From an uncultured Microbacterium sp. (GTDB lineage: Bacteria; Actinomycetota; Actinomycetes; Actinomycetales; Microbacteriaceae): a stretch of 64,000 nucleotides of DNA. Positions 8,002-18,905 of this stretch are shown in pieces; the stretch's first letter is position 1, and each line of letters begins with the position of its first letter. A model generated the notes under the pieces. The model was not told the DNA's origin. It saw nothing but the letters and a program-made list of their open reading frames with translations, and made no database searches. Position numbers and translations under genes: made by a program. The stretch is from contig NZ_FLQR01000010.1 in assembly GCF_900078385.1 (NCBI RefSeq), positions 124,001-188,000 of the forward strand, in the 5' to 3' direction.

Positions 8002-9681
8002 GTGTCGCCGACGAGCACCGCCACTCACGCCGTCGTCACCGACTGGCGGAACGCGCGGGAGTGGCCCCGCCGCATCATGCTGGCGTGGCGCCGGTCGCTG
8101 CGGTTCCGCACGGTCGCCCTGACACTCGGGTTGACGGCTCTCACGATCCTGGTGGCCCTGGTCTGGATGGCCCTCGCGATCCAGAACGATCTGTTCGAGT
8201 CGCGTATCCAGCAGGTGCAGTCGGCGGCGAGCCGGGCGACGCAGTCGGCGCAGACCACGCTGGACGCGGCTGTCGTCGAGAGCGACACGCTCGCGCTCCA
8301 GAACCTCATGGACCGGGTCCGCGACTCGATGGCGCGGCAGGCGTCGACCGACATGATCGCCGCCTTCCGCATCTCGGACGAGCCGTCCTCGACGGCGCCC
8401 CAGGACTTCGAGGCCGGCGGCCTCACCTCCGCCCTGCTGACCTCCGGCCTCCGCGAGACCGTACGGCGGGACGCCGGCACGCAGTGGTGGCAGTCCATCG
8501 GCATCCCCGCCGACGACGGCGGGCGGATACCGGGCGTCGTGATCGGGCAGCAGCTCATCCTTCCCGAAGCCGGCGCCTACGAGGTCTACTTCGCCTACGA
8601 GCTGGGTTCCGAGGCGCAGACGCTGCAGTTCGTGCAGGTGACGCTCTGGGGCGTCGGCATCGTCCTCGTCGTGCTGATCGGCGCGGTCAGCTGGTTCGTC
8701 CTCCGTTCGGTCACGGTACCCATCGCGCGGGCCGCGGAGACGAGCGCCAAGCTCGCGTCCGGCGACCTCGGCGTCCGCCTGCCGGTGCAGGGCGAGGACG
8801 AGTTCGCGACGCTGGGGCGCTCCTTCAACGCCATGGCGGACAGCATCGAGGCGCAGATCAAGGAGCTCGCCGAGCTGTCGCTCGTCCAGCAGCGGTTCGT
8901 CTCCGACGTCTCGCACGAGCTGCGCACGCCGCTGACCACCATCCGGCTCGCGTCGGACATGCTCAACGACCAGCGCGCCGCGTTCGACCCCACGACCGCG
9001 CGCGCCGCGGAGCTGCTGCACGCGCAGGTCCAGCGCTTCGAGACGCTGCTGACCGACCTCCTCGAGATCAGCCGGTACGACGCGGGCTCGGTCCAGCTGG
9101 AGAACGAGGCCACGAGCCTCGCCCATCTCGCCGAGGACGTCATCGCCTCGATGCAGCAGCTCGCCGATCAGCACGGCACCGATGTGCGTCTCGTGGCCCC
9201 CGGCGGGTACTCGCCCGTCGACATGGATCCCCGCCGCGTGCGCCGGATCGTCCGCAACCTCCTCGGCAACGCGATCGAGCACGGCGAGGGGCGGCCCATC
9301 GTCGTGATGGTCGACAGCAACCAGCAGGCCGTCGCGCTGAGCGTCCGCGACTTCGGTCTCGGCATGAGCGCGGCCGACGCGGAGCGCGTGTTCGACCGGT
9401 TCTGGCGCGCCGACCCGTCGCGCAAGCGCACGATCGGCGGGACCGGGCTCGGCCTGTCGATCGCGCTCGGCGACGCCCGCCTGCACGGCGGCACCCTCGA
9501 GGTGTGGTCCGAGCTCGGCCGGGGGACGAATTTCGTCCTGACCCTGCCGCGCCAGGGAGCGACGCTCCGCGGCGCCCCGCCGATCCCCGCCGACCCCGGT
9601 GACGACGGCACGCCCGTGGACGATCTCGGCATGACCCAGCCGCTCGATCTGCCCGACCTCGCCCAGGGAGGCCGCCCGTGA
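8002..9681 (+). CDS. mtrB: Sensor histidine kinase MtrB
   Basis: 559 aa inner-membrane kinase for MtrA. Order: cytosolic N-terminus, TM1 (about 36-60), extracytoplasmic sensor of ~150 residues, TM2 (about 215-236), HAMP (about 237-290), HisKA with phospho-accepting His305 in VSDVSHELRTPLTT, and HATPase_c with N box (NLLGNAIEHGEG), G boxes and GTGLGLSIALGDARLHGG. The C-terminal ~35 residues are a proline-rich tail. GTG start. Its stop overlaps the lpqB GTG by 4 nt. LpqB is known in other actinobacteria to modulate MtrB, consistent with this coupling. Confidence 0.96.
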   Translation: MSPTSTATHAVVTDWRNAREWPRRIMLAWRRSLRFRTVALTLGLTALTILVALVWMALAIQNDLFESRIQQVQSAASRATQSAQTTLDAAVVESDTLALQNLMDRVRDSMARQASTDMIAAFRISDEPSSTAPQDFEAGGLTSALLTSGLRETVRRDAGTQWWQSIGIPADDGGRIPGVVIGQQLILPEAGAYEVYFAYELGSEAQTLQFVQVTLWGVGIVLVVLIGAVSWFVLRSVTVPIARAAETSAKLASGDLGVRLPVQGEDEFATLGRSFNAMADSIEAQIKELAELSLVQQRFVSDVSHELRTPLTTIRLASDMLNDQRAAFDPTTARAAELLHAQVQRFETLLTDLLEISRYDAGSVQLENEATSLAHLAEDVIASMQQLADQHGTDVRLVAPGGYSPVDMDPRRVRRIVRNLLGNAIEHGEGRPIVVMVDSNQQAVALSVRDFGLGMSAADAERVFDRFWRADPSRKRTIGGTGLGLSIALGDARLHGGTLEVWSELGRGTNFVLTLPRQGATLRGAPPIPADPGDDGTPVDDLGMTQPLDLPDLAQGGRP

Positions 9682-11354
9682 CCCGCCGCCGCGCCACCCT
9701 CGGCCTCGCCGCCGCGCTGCTCGCCCTGCTCCTCACCGCCTGCGCCGGGCTCCCCACGACCGGTCCGGTCAACGCCGGCCGACCCGTCACGGAGGAGGAC
9801 GGCGACACCGACGTCGCGTTCGTCCCGGCAGGGCCGTCCCCCGGTGCGACGCCCGCCCAGATCGTCGAGGGCTTCATCGCGGCGGGGTCCGGCACACGGA
9901 GCAACTGGGCGACCGCACAGGAGTTCCTGACCACGGAGTTCCGGGCGACGTGGCGCCCGCAGGCCGGCGTCACCATCTACCGGGCCGGCGAGCGCGCGCT
10001 CTCCGAACCGGCCGAGGACGAGATCGTCCTCACGATCGCCCCGGAGGCGACGGTGGACGCGGCGGGGGCCTACGAGGTCGCCGGCGAGGGGGAGATCGCG
10101 ATCGGATTCCGCCTCGAGCGCGCACAGGGGGAGTGGCGCATCGCCGAGGCGCCGGACGGCGTCATCCTCGACGAGACGCGATTCCGGTCGGTCTTCCGCA
10201 GCTACGAGCTGATGTACTTCGACCCCAGCTGGCACTTCCTCGTCCCCGATCTGCGCTGGTTCCCGACCACCAACGCCGCGACTCGGATCGCGGAGGCGCT
10301 CGTCGACGGCGCGCCGAGCCCCTGGCTCGCCGAGTCCGTCGTCACCGCGTTCTCCGCCGATGTCGACCTCGCGCAGCGGTCGGTGCCGGTCCGCTCCGGC
10401 GTCGCTCAGGTGTCGCTGGAGAGCGGCGCCCGTCAGCTCGAGTCCGGGATCCTCGACCGCATGCAGACCCAGCTCCGGGAGAGCCTCGCCGGCGCCGGCA
10501 TCCCGGAGGTCGACATGCTCGTGGACGACCAGGTGCTCACCGCCGAGGCCGTGAGCGTCGCACCGACGCGCATCGACTCGCGGCCGCTGGTGCTGACCGA
10601 CGATGCGTTCGGGTTCCTCTCCGGCACGCAGATCGAGGAGATCCTGGGGCTGTCCGCCGCCGTCCGCTCGGTCGACGCCGTCGCGATCGAGGTGGCCGCG
10701 TCCCGCTCGTTCGCGGCCGTGCAGACGGCGGCGGGCAGCACGGCGCGGGTCGAGGCGGGTGCCGCCGTCACCGAGATCGACGCCCGGCGGGGCCTCGTGG
10801 GGCCGACGATCGACACCGAGGACTACATCTGGAGCGTGCCGGCGGAGGATCCGGGGGCGGTCGTCGCGATCGGGCCGGACGGTGCGTGGCACGAGATCGC
10901 CGACGCATGGAGCGGGGCGACACGCCTCTCCGCCATGCGCATCTCGCGCGACGGCGCGCGTATCGCGGCGGTCGTCCGCGACGGCGCCCACCCCTCGGTG
11001 TGGGTGGCCGGCATCGTGCGCAATGAAGACGCGGTGCCCGTCGCGCTCAGCGACCCTCAGCTGCTGGCCGTGCTCCCGGGGGACGGGGTCGGGCTCGCGT
11101 GGGGAGATGCGACCACCCTCGCCCTGTCGTACACCGACGGCGGGCAGACGTTCGTGCTGGAGCAGCCAGTCGGCGGTCCGGGGTCGTCGCTGCGCGCCCC
11201 CGCCGGCATCACGACGGTCGCCGGTGGCAACCAGCCCGGCGGCGTGCGGCTCCGTGATGAGGACGGCGAGCTGTACGTCCAGCGCGGCGCGTCGTGGCAG
11301 GACCAGTTCTCCGGAGTCCGTGTGCTCGCGACGCAGCAGGGCACGCCGCGCTGA
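9678..11354 (+). CDS. lpqB: Lipoprotein LpqB
   Basis: 558 aa. A lipoprotein signal (basic RRR, hydrophobic LAAALLALLL) ends in lipobox LTAC with lipidated Cys22. The mature protein has a GerMN-type domain (about 180-310) and a C-terminal beta-propeller-like region (LTDDAFGFLSGTQIEEI and repeats such as GAWHEIADAWSGATRLSAMRIS). It is predicted to sit on the outer face of the membrane and tune MtrB. Translationally coupled to mtrB through a gtga overlap. Length is usual for the family. Confidence 0.93.
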   Translation: MTRRRATLGLAAALLALLLTACAGLPTTGPVNAGRPVTEEDGDTDVAFVPAGPSPGATPAQIVEGFIAAGSGTRSNWATAQEFLTTEFRATWRPQAGVTIYRAGERALSEPAEDEIVLTIAPEATVDAAGAYEVAGEGEIAIGFRLERAQGEWRIAEAPDGVILDETRFRSVFRSYELMYFDPSWHFLVPDLRWFPTTNAATRIAEALVDGAPSPWLAESVVTAFSADVDLAQRSVPVRSGVAQVSLESGARQLESGILDRMQTQLRESLAGAGIPEVDMLVDDQVLTAEAVSVAPTRIDSRPLVLTDDAFGFLSGTQIEEILGLSAAVRSVDAVAIEVAASRSFAAVQTAAGSTARVEAGAAVTEIDARRGLVGPTIDTEDYIWSVPAEDPGAVVAIGPDGAWHEIADAWSGATRLSAMRISRDGARIAAVVRDGAHPSVWVAGIVRNEDAVPVALSDPQLLAVLPGDGVGLAWGDATTLALSYTDGGQTFVLEQPVGGPGSSLRAPAGITTVAGGNQPGGVRLRDEDGELYVQRGASWQDQFSGVRVLATQQGTPR

Positions 11355-11445
11355 CGTCTCCTCCCCAATGCGGTCTCCGCGGCGGGGGGACACGGAACGG
11401 GGGTCTCGCGGGACGGCGGGAGCACTCCCGCCGCACGATGGGCGG

Positions 11446-12102
11446 ATGCCGTCCTCCCATCTCCGTGGCGCGCTCGCCGAGGCCCTCTCGCTCGTCTTCC
11501 CGACCTGGTGCGCCGGCTGCGACCTGCCGGGGGTGCCGCTGTGCACGGACTGCGCCGCGGCGCTCGCTCCTGACCCGCGCATGCGCCGGCTGCCGGACGG
11601 CCTCCGCGTGCACAGCGCGTTCGCCTTCGAGGGCGTTGCGGCACGCGTCATCCGCGCGCTCAAGGAGGAGGGTCGGACGCCGCTCGCGCGCCCGCTCGGG
11701 GCGGCGCTGCGCACCGCTGCGCAGGCTGCGGATGCGGGCGGCGACGTGCATGTCGTGCCCGTGCCGACCTCGCGCGCTGCCCTGCGCCGACGCGGCTACC
11801 GCGTCGCGGAGCTCGTCGCCACGCGGGCGGGGCTGGCGCCGGAGCGACTGCTCGTCGCCGCGGCGCCGTCCGCCGACCAGCGCGGACTCGGACGTGCCGA
11901 GCGCGCCGGCAACGTCGCGGGGACGATGCGCGCCCGCCGCGTCGCGGGGCTGCGCATCGTGCTCGTGGATGACGTCGTGACGACCGGTGCGACGCTCGCC
12001 GAAGCGGTTCGGACGCTGCGCGACGGGGGCGCCGACGTGCTGGCGGCCGCGACGATCGCCGCCACGCCGCTTCGGGGGATAATCACGGCACACCGCGCGT
12101 GA
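11446..12102 (+). CDS. ComF family phosphoribosyltransferase-like protein
   Basis: 218 aa. An N-terminal four-cysteine zinc motif (CAGC at 22-25, CTDC at 33-36) precedes a type I phosphoribosyltransferase fold whose PRPP loop is IVLVDDVVTTGAT (about 178-190). This is the ComF/GntX architecture, linked to DNA uptake in naturally competent bacteria but widely conserved without proven competence. The ATG at 11446 was chosen because homology begins at HLRGALAEALSLVFPTWC; the upstream ORF-track extension runs through lpqB in another frame. It lies 91 nt after lpqB and 89 nt before hpf. Confidence 0.88.
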   Translation: MPSSHLRGALAEALSLVFPTWCAGCDLPGVPLCTDCAAALAPDPRMRRLPDGLRVHSAFAFEGVAARVIRALKEEGRTPLARPLGAALRTAAQAADAGGDVHVVPVPTSRAALRRRGYRVAELVATRAGLAPERLLVAAAPSADQRGLGRAERAGNVAGTMRARRVAGLRIVLVDDVVTTGATLAEAVRTLRDGGADVLAAATIAATPLRGIITAHRA

Positions 12103-12191
12103 CATGCGGCGGCGCCGGGGCTACGTTGGGGGGACAGAAGGCGAACCGAGGTCCGCCCTTGACCGGGAGGACCGGAACAAGGAGGTCAGGG

Positions 12192-12851
12192 ATGGAAACC
12201 AGCATCGTCGGCGTGGGCGTGAGCATCACGGATCGGTTCCGCACCGTTACCGAGGAGAAGTCCGCCCGGATCGAGAACCTCGCGCCGCGGGCGCAGCGAC
12301 TCGACGTCAAGGTCACCCACCGCGTCTACCACAACGGCGGACGCGAGGATGAGACCGTCGAACTGACTCTGACCGGCAAGGGCCCCATCGTCCGCGCGGA
12401 GGCCACCGACGGCGACAAGTTCGCCGCACTGGACATCGCGGTGGACAAGATGGCCGAGCAGCTGCGGCGCGCGAAGGACAAGCGGGTCGACGCCCGCAAC
12501 CACTCCCGTGGCGCCAAGCTCGAGAAGGGCACCGGAACGATCGCCGGGATCGACGTGAAGCCCGCCTCGCTGGATGTCATCCGGGCCGTGGCGACAGGGG
12601 AGATCCCCATCATCACCGGCAACGAGGAGGAGGCGGACTACACCCCCGTCGTCATCCGCACCAAGCTGTTCGAACCGGAGTGGATGACCGTCGAGGAGGC
12701 CGTGGACCGCATGGAGCTCGTCGGGCACGACTTCTTCCTCTTCATCGATGCGCGCACCGACCACCCCAGTGTGGTGTACCGCCGCAAGGGCTGGGACTAC
12801 GGCGTCATCTCGCTGACCACGGTCGCAGCCGCGGAGGAGCTGGTCTCCTAG
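12192..12851 (+). CDS. hpf: Long-form ribosome hibernation promoting factor
   Basis: 219 aa. The N-terminal S30AE/YfiA domain (about 1-105: METSIVGVGVSITDRFRTV, DETVELTLTGKGPIVRAEATDGDKFAALD) binds the 30S decoding site. The C-terminal domain (about 160-218, VVIRTKLFEPEWMTVEEAVDRMEL... HDFFLFIDA) dimerises ribosomes into 100S particles. The start is set by a near-perfect aaggaggt 4 bases before ATG; the ORF-track extension upstream has no homology. Probably expressed in stationary phase or stress. Ends at a strong bidirectional terminator. Confidence 0.95.
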   Translation: METSIVGVGVSITDRFRTVTEEKSARIENLAPRAQRLDVKVTHRVYHNGGREDETVELTLTGKGPIVRAEATDGDKFAALDIAVDKMAEQLRRAKDKRVDARNHSRGAKLEKGTGTIAGIDVKPASLDVIRAVATGEIPIITGNEEEADYTPVVIRTKLFEPEWMTVEEAVDRMELVGHDFFLFIDARTDHPSVVYRRKGWDYGVISLTTVAAAEELVS

Positions 12852-12860
12852 ACCGAGCAC

Positions 12861-12894
12861 GGGAGGGCGGATGCCGTGCGGCATCCGCCCTCCC
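12861..12894. terminator. Perfect 15-bp bidirectional terminator hairpin
   Basis: gggagggcggatgcc pairs without mismatch with ggcatccgccctccc across a 4-base loop. It stands between hpf and the convergent coiled-coil gene and can serve both strands. The stem carries the GGATGCC/GGCATCC heptamer discussed in the findings. Confidence 0.85.
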
Positions 12895-12911
12895 GCACGT
12901 CCGGGCGGTGA

Positions 12912-14234
12912 TCAGTCGAACATGCCGTCCAGGAGGCTGCCGATCACGAGGCCGCCGAGGAGGCCGCCCATGATGTCGGGACCGCCGCGCTGACCGCGCC
13001 CGCCGCCCTGACCCCATCCGCCGTCGTTCGGGCGGGACGAATCGATGTCGCGCTGCGCGAGCTGCAGCGCCTCGGCGGCGAGCATCCCGCACCGGCGCGC
13101 GTCGGCGAGCGCCTGCTCGCGGAGGTCCTCGTCGATCGGCGCGCCGATGAACGGTGCCAGCTCGAGGCGGATGCGCTCGGCTTCGGCGAGCCGTGTGCGG
13201 GCGTCGGCCCCGATCCAGCCGCGGTGACCCGAGATGACGCTGCGCGCGACGCCGAGCTGGCGGTCGGCGTCGTCGATCGCATGGCGCACATGCGACTCCG
13301 GCGGCAGGGGGCGCGCGGCGCGCTCGCGGGCCTTCGCGACGGCGAGGTCGAGCGCCGTGTTGGCCTCGCGCAGCCGGGTGAGCTCGGTGAACGGGTCGGG
13401 CTTCTCGGCGGTCGTGCCGAAGTCGTCGAGCGCCTTCTCAAGCGCCGTCGTCGCTGCGGCGACGGCCGGGACGCCGGCGAGGTCACGCGCGTCGACGATG
13501 TCCTGCCGGGAGTCATCGACGATGGCCGTGAGGGTCGACGAGGCACGCAGGGCCTCGACCTCGAACTGGTCGACGGACTCGAGCAGCGTCGTGGCACGGC
13601 GCACCGCCTCGATCGCGGTCTCGAGCGCGATGTTGGCCTGCTCGCGCTGGCCGCTCTCGCGGCGGACCTCGGACACGTCGGAGCCGTGCACGGCGAAGTC
13701 CAGCAGCTGCCGGGCTTCGGCGGGGTTCCCGGAGATCTTGCGGAGGGCCGCGGGGGAGTAGCGCTGCTGCAGCCGGGCGACCGTCTCCTCGGCCTGCGGC
13801 AGGCGGGCGCGCAGGCGCTCGACGTCCCGGCGGATGCCGGCGATGATCTCCGGTGCGCGCCGCGCGCGGGCGATGGACTCGGCGAGCGCCTCGGTCCGGT
13901 CGTCGAGGAGCTCCTGCGCCCAGTCGCACAGCTGGATGATGCGCTCGTTGCGGGTCTGCAGCTCCTCCGACGTGTCCGGGATCTCGTCGTGGTTCAGCTG
14001 GTTCAGGTGGAAGGCCTCGCCCAGATGCTGCCGGACGGCGGCGACCGCCGCGCGCAGCTCGCCCGTGGCATCCCGTCCCAACTCGATCTCGGCGTACGTG
14101 AGCTCGTCGGCGGTGGTGCGGATGCGCTCATCGGCGGCGACGAGAGCGGAGTCGGCCCGTCGGCCGAGCTCGGCGATCTTCGCCTGCAGCTCCTCTTGCT
14201 CGCGTTTGCGTCTGCCCCAGATTCCACCAGCCAT
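12912..14234 (-). CDS. Coiled-coil protein with glycine-rich C-terminus (TPM-protein-like, TPM domain absent)
   Basis: 440 aa, no signal peptide or membrane helix at the N-terminus. Nearly the whole chain is charged alpha-helix/coiled coil (ELQAKIAELGRRADSALVAAD, RRDVERLRARLPQAEETVARLQQRY). It ends in a Gly-rich stretch (GGWGQGGGRGQRGG) and a hydrophobic tail GGLLGGLVIGSLLDGMFD. The central helices and Gly-rich end resemble the cytosolic part of actinobacterial TPM-domain (YgcG-like) proteins, but the TPM domain and signal peptide are missing. Function unknown. ATG chosen at MAGGIWGRRKREQ; divergent from secA. Confidence 0.75.
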   Translation of the reverse strand: MAGGIWGRRKREQEELQAKIAELGRRADSALVAADERIRTTADELTYAEIELGRDATGELRAAVAAVRQHLGEAFHLNQLNHDEIPDTSEELQTRNERIIQLCDWAQELLDDRTEALAESIARARRAPEIIAGIRRDVERLRARLPQAEETVARLQQRYSPAALRKISGNPAEARQLLDFAVHGSDVSEVRRESGQREQANIALETAIEAVRRATTLLESVDQFEVEALRASSTLTAIVDDSRQDIVDARDLAGVPAVAAATTALEKALDDFGTTAEKPDPFTELTRLREANTALDLAVAKARERAARPLPPESHVRHAIDDADRQLGVARSVISGHRGWIGADARTRLAEAERIRLELAPFIGAPIDEDLREQALADARRCGMLAAEALQLAQRDIDSSRPNDGGWGQGGGRGQRGGPDIMGGLLGGLVIGSLLDGMFD

Positions 14235-14384
14235 GGCTCGATCCTAGATCCGCGGCGCCCGGCGGCGCCGCGGGCGGCCGCGGTTCCCTGCCGGTTCGCA
14301 GAACCCGTCCCCGCGCGCGCATCCCGGCTGTCCGCTGTGGGAGATACCGGACCCCATGCAGATGTCTCCAAGGTCACAGGCGGA

Positions 14385-14390
14385 TAACAT
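14385..14390 (+). promoter_or_regulatory. Candidate -10 element for secA
   Basis: TAACAT in ggataacatgg would place transcription start near 14397, giving a leader of about 70 nt before the secA GTG. No clear -35 is visible. Confidence 0.4.
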
Positions 14391-14421
14391 GGCTCAATAT
14401 GCCTGCGCCTTGCGCGGGCAC

Positions 14422-14443
14422 CCGCCGACCGGGACGTCGGCGG
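14422..14443 (+). promoter_or_regulatory. Leader hairpin upstream of secA
   Basis: ccgccgac and gtcggcgg form a perfect 8-bp stem with a 6-nt loop in the predicted secA 5' leader, ending 23 nt before the start codon. It could modulate secA translation or simply be a leader structure. Confidence 0.4.
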
Positions 14444-14466
14444 CACCCGACAGATGGAGATCGTCC

Positions 14467-17256
<2,790 letters not shown>

Positions 17257-17406
17257 TACGCGCGGCATCCCGGCCGACGTCAGGCGATCGGCCGGGGTCC
17301 GGCGGGCCCGGCCCGGATCGGCCTGACCCGGGCGGATCGCCCGAACCCGGCAGCCGGCGGCCCGCCGGGGGCCACGGGGCGCGCATTGGCCTGGTCGGCG
17401 CGGGGA

Positions 17407-17412
17407 TATCCT
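17407..17412 (+). promoter_or_regulatory. Leaderless-type -10 for aminotransferase
   Basis: TATCCT lies exactly 6 nt before the ATG at 17419, so transcription is predicted to begin at the start codon. Confidence 0.6.
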
Positions 17413-17418
17413 GAGCGG

Positions 17419-18642
17419 ATGAGCCCCCGCATCCTGGACCAGTCGTCGAAGCTGAAGGACGTCCTCTACGAGATCCGTGGGGCCGCCCTCGTGGAGGCCG
17501 ACCGGCTCGAGGCCGACGGGCACACGATCCTCAAGCTCAACACCGGGAACCCCGCCGTGTTCGGCTTCGAATCGCCGTTCCAGATCGTGCGCGACATGAT
17601 CGAGGCCATCCCGCACGCGCACGGGTACAGCGACAGCCGCGGCATCATGTCGGCGCGCCGCGCGATCGTGTCGCGCTACGAGGAGGAGGCCGGCTTCCCG
17701 GCCTTCGACCCGGATGACGTGTACCTCGGCAACGGCGTGTCCGAACTCATCACCATGACGATGCAGGCGCTGCTCGACGAGGGCGACGAGGTGCTGATCC
17801 CCTCGCCGGACTATCCGCTGTGGACCGCGATGACGAGCCTCGCCGGCGGCACTCCCGTGCACTACCGCTGCGCGGACGAGAACGGCTGGCAGCCCGACCT
17901 CGAGGACATCCGCGCGAAGGTCACCCCGCGCACGAAGGCCATCGTCGTCATCAACCCGAACAACCCGACCGGCGCCGTGTACTCGCGCGAGGTGCTGGAG
18001 GGGATTGTGGAGATCGCCCGGGAGCACGAGCTCCTGCTGCTCTCCGACGAGATCTACGACCGCATCCTCTTCGACGATGCCGTGCACGTCCCGCTCGCGA
18101 CCCTCGCCCCGGACCTGCTGTGCCTCACGTTCAACGGGCTGTCCAAGACCTACCGGGTCGCCGGCTACCGCTCCGGCTGGATGGTCATCACCGGGCCGAA
18201 GAAGCACGCGTCCGGCTTCCTCGAGGGCATCCAGCTGCTGGCCTCCACGCGGCTCTGCCCCAACGTCCCCGGGCAGCACGCCGTCCAGGCCGCCCTCTCC
18301 GGCGTCCAGTCGATCAATGCGCTCATCGCCCCGACCGGTCGCCTGCACGAGCAGCGGGATGCCGCCTGGGCGGGCCTGGAGAAGATCCCGGGCGTCACGT
18401 GCTTCAAGCCGAAGGGCGCGCTGTACGCCTTCCCGCGGCTGGACCCCGAGGTGCACGACATCCGCGACGACGCGAAGCTGGTCTACGACTTCCTCGTCGC
18501 CGAGCACGTGCTGCTGGTCCCCGGCACCGGCTTCAACTGGCCGACGCCCGATCACCTGCGGATCGTCACACTGCCCGAGGCGCGCGTGCTGACCGAGGCG
18601 ATCGAACGGCTCGGCAACTTCCTCGCCTCGTACCGGCAGTGA
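17419..18642 (+). CDS. Pyridoxal-phosphate aminotransferase, alanine (AlaA-like)
   Basis: 407 aa class I/II aminotransferase. AlaA-type enzymes interconvert pyruvate and alanine using glutamate; this role is likely from overall similarity (LNTGNPAVFGFESP, YSDSRGIMSARRAI, NPNNPTGAVYSREVLE). The PLP lysine is Lys243 in FNGLSKTYRVAGYRSGW, with the partner Asp in LLSDEIYDR. ATG at 17419 was chosen since the -10 box is 6 nt upstream and homology begins at RILDQSSKLKDVLYEIRG; the ORF-track start has no support. Single gene, no ribosome site, as expected for a leaderless message. Confidence 0.88.
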   Translation: MSPRILDQSSKLKDVLYEIRGAALVEADRLEADGHTILKLNTGNPAVFGFESPFQIVRDMIEAIPHAHGYSDSRGIMSARRAIVSRYEEEAGFPAFDPDDVYLGNGVSELITMTMQALLDEGDEVLIPSPDYPLWTAMTSLAGGTPVHYRCADENGWQPDLEDIRAKVTPRTKAIVVINPNNPTGAVYSREVLEGIVEIAREHELLLLSDEIYDRILFDDAVHVPLATLAPDLLCLTFNGLSKTYRVAGYRSGWMVITGPKKHASGFLEGIQLLASTRLCPNVPGQHAVQAALSGVQSINALIAPTGRLHEQRDAAWAGLEKIPGVTCFKPKGALYAFPRLDPEVHDIRDDAKLVYDFLVAEHVLLVPGTGFNWPTPDHLRIVTLPEARVLTEAIERLGNFLASYRQ

Positions 18643-18860
18643 CGCCCCCGGCGACCGCGGCGTGGTAGCGGACGGCGCGGGCCGTCGTGGCGCTGTCGGC
18701 CGGCCGCGGGCGGCGTGCGGCCCGGTGCAGCGCCGGCCATGGTGCGCGAACGGCAGGACCGGATGTCGCGCCTGGGGCGCCCGGCCACTCATCCGCCCCA
18801 CCCGTCACGTCTGATCCTGCAGATCGCCCCGCAGGACGGCGTCGACAGCCGGGCGTCTCA

Positions 18861-18891
18861 GTGATGCAGTGACGCCGTGATGCAGTGACGC
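18861..18891. repeat. Short tandem repeat upstream of helicase 3' end
   Basis: Two 15-base copies of gtgatgcagtgacgc, 16 bases apart, in the 263-nt non-coding gap between the aminotransferase and the convergent DEAD-box gene. The rest of this gap shows no recognisable feature. Confidence 0.6.
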
Positions 18892-18905
18892 AGCGACGCC
18901 CTGCC

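Noticed and set aside
11447-12102. Natural competence locus suggested by comF
   Set aside because: ComF-type genes are conserved in non-competent actinobacteria, and no comEA/comEC or pilus genes are present here.
18643-18905. Possible small RNA or tRNA in the gap after the aminotransferase
   Set aside because: No cloverleaf, no promoter and only a short tandem duplication were found.
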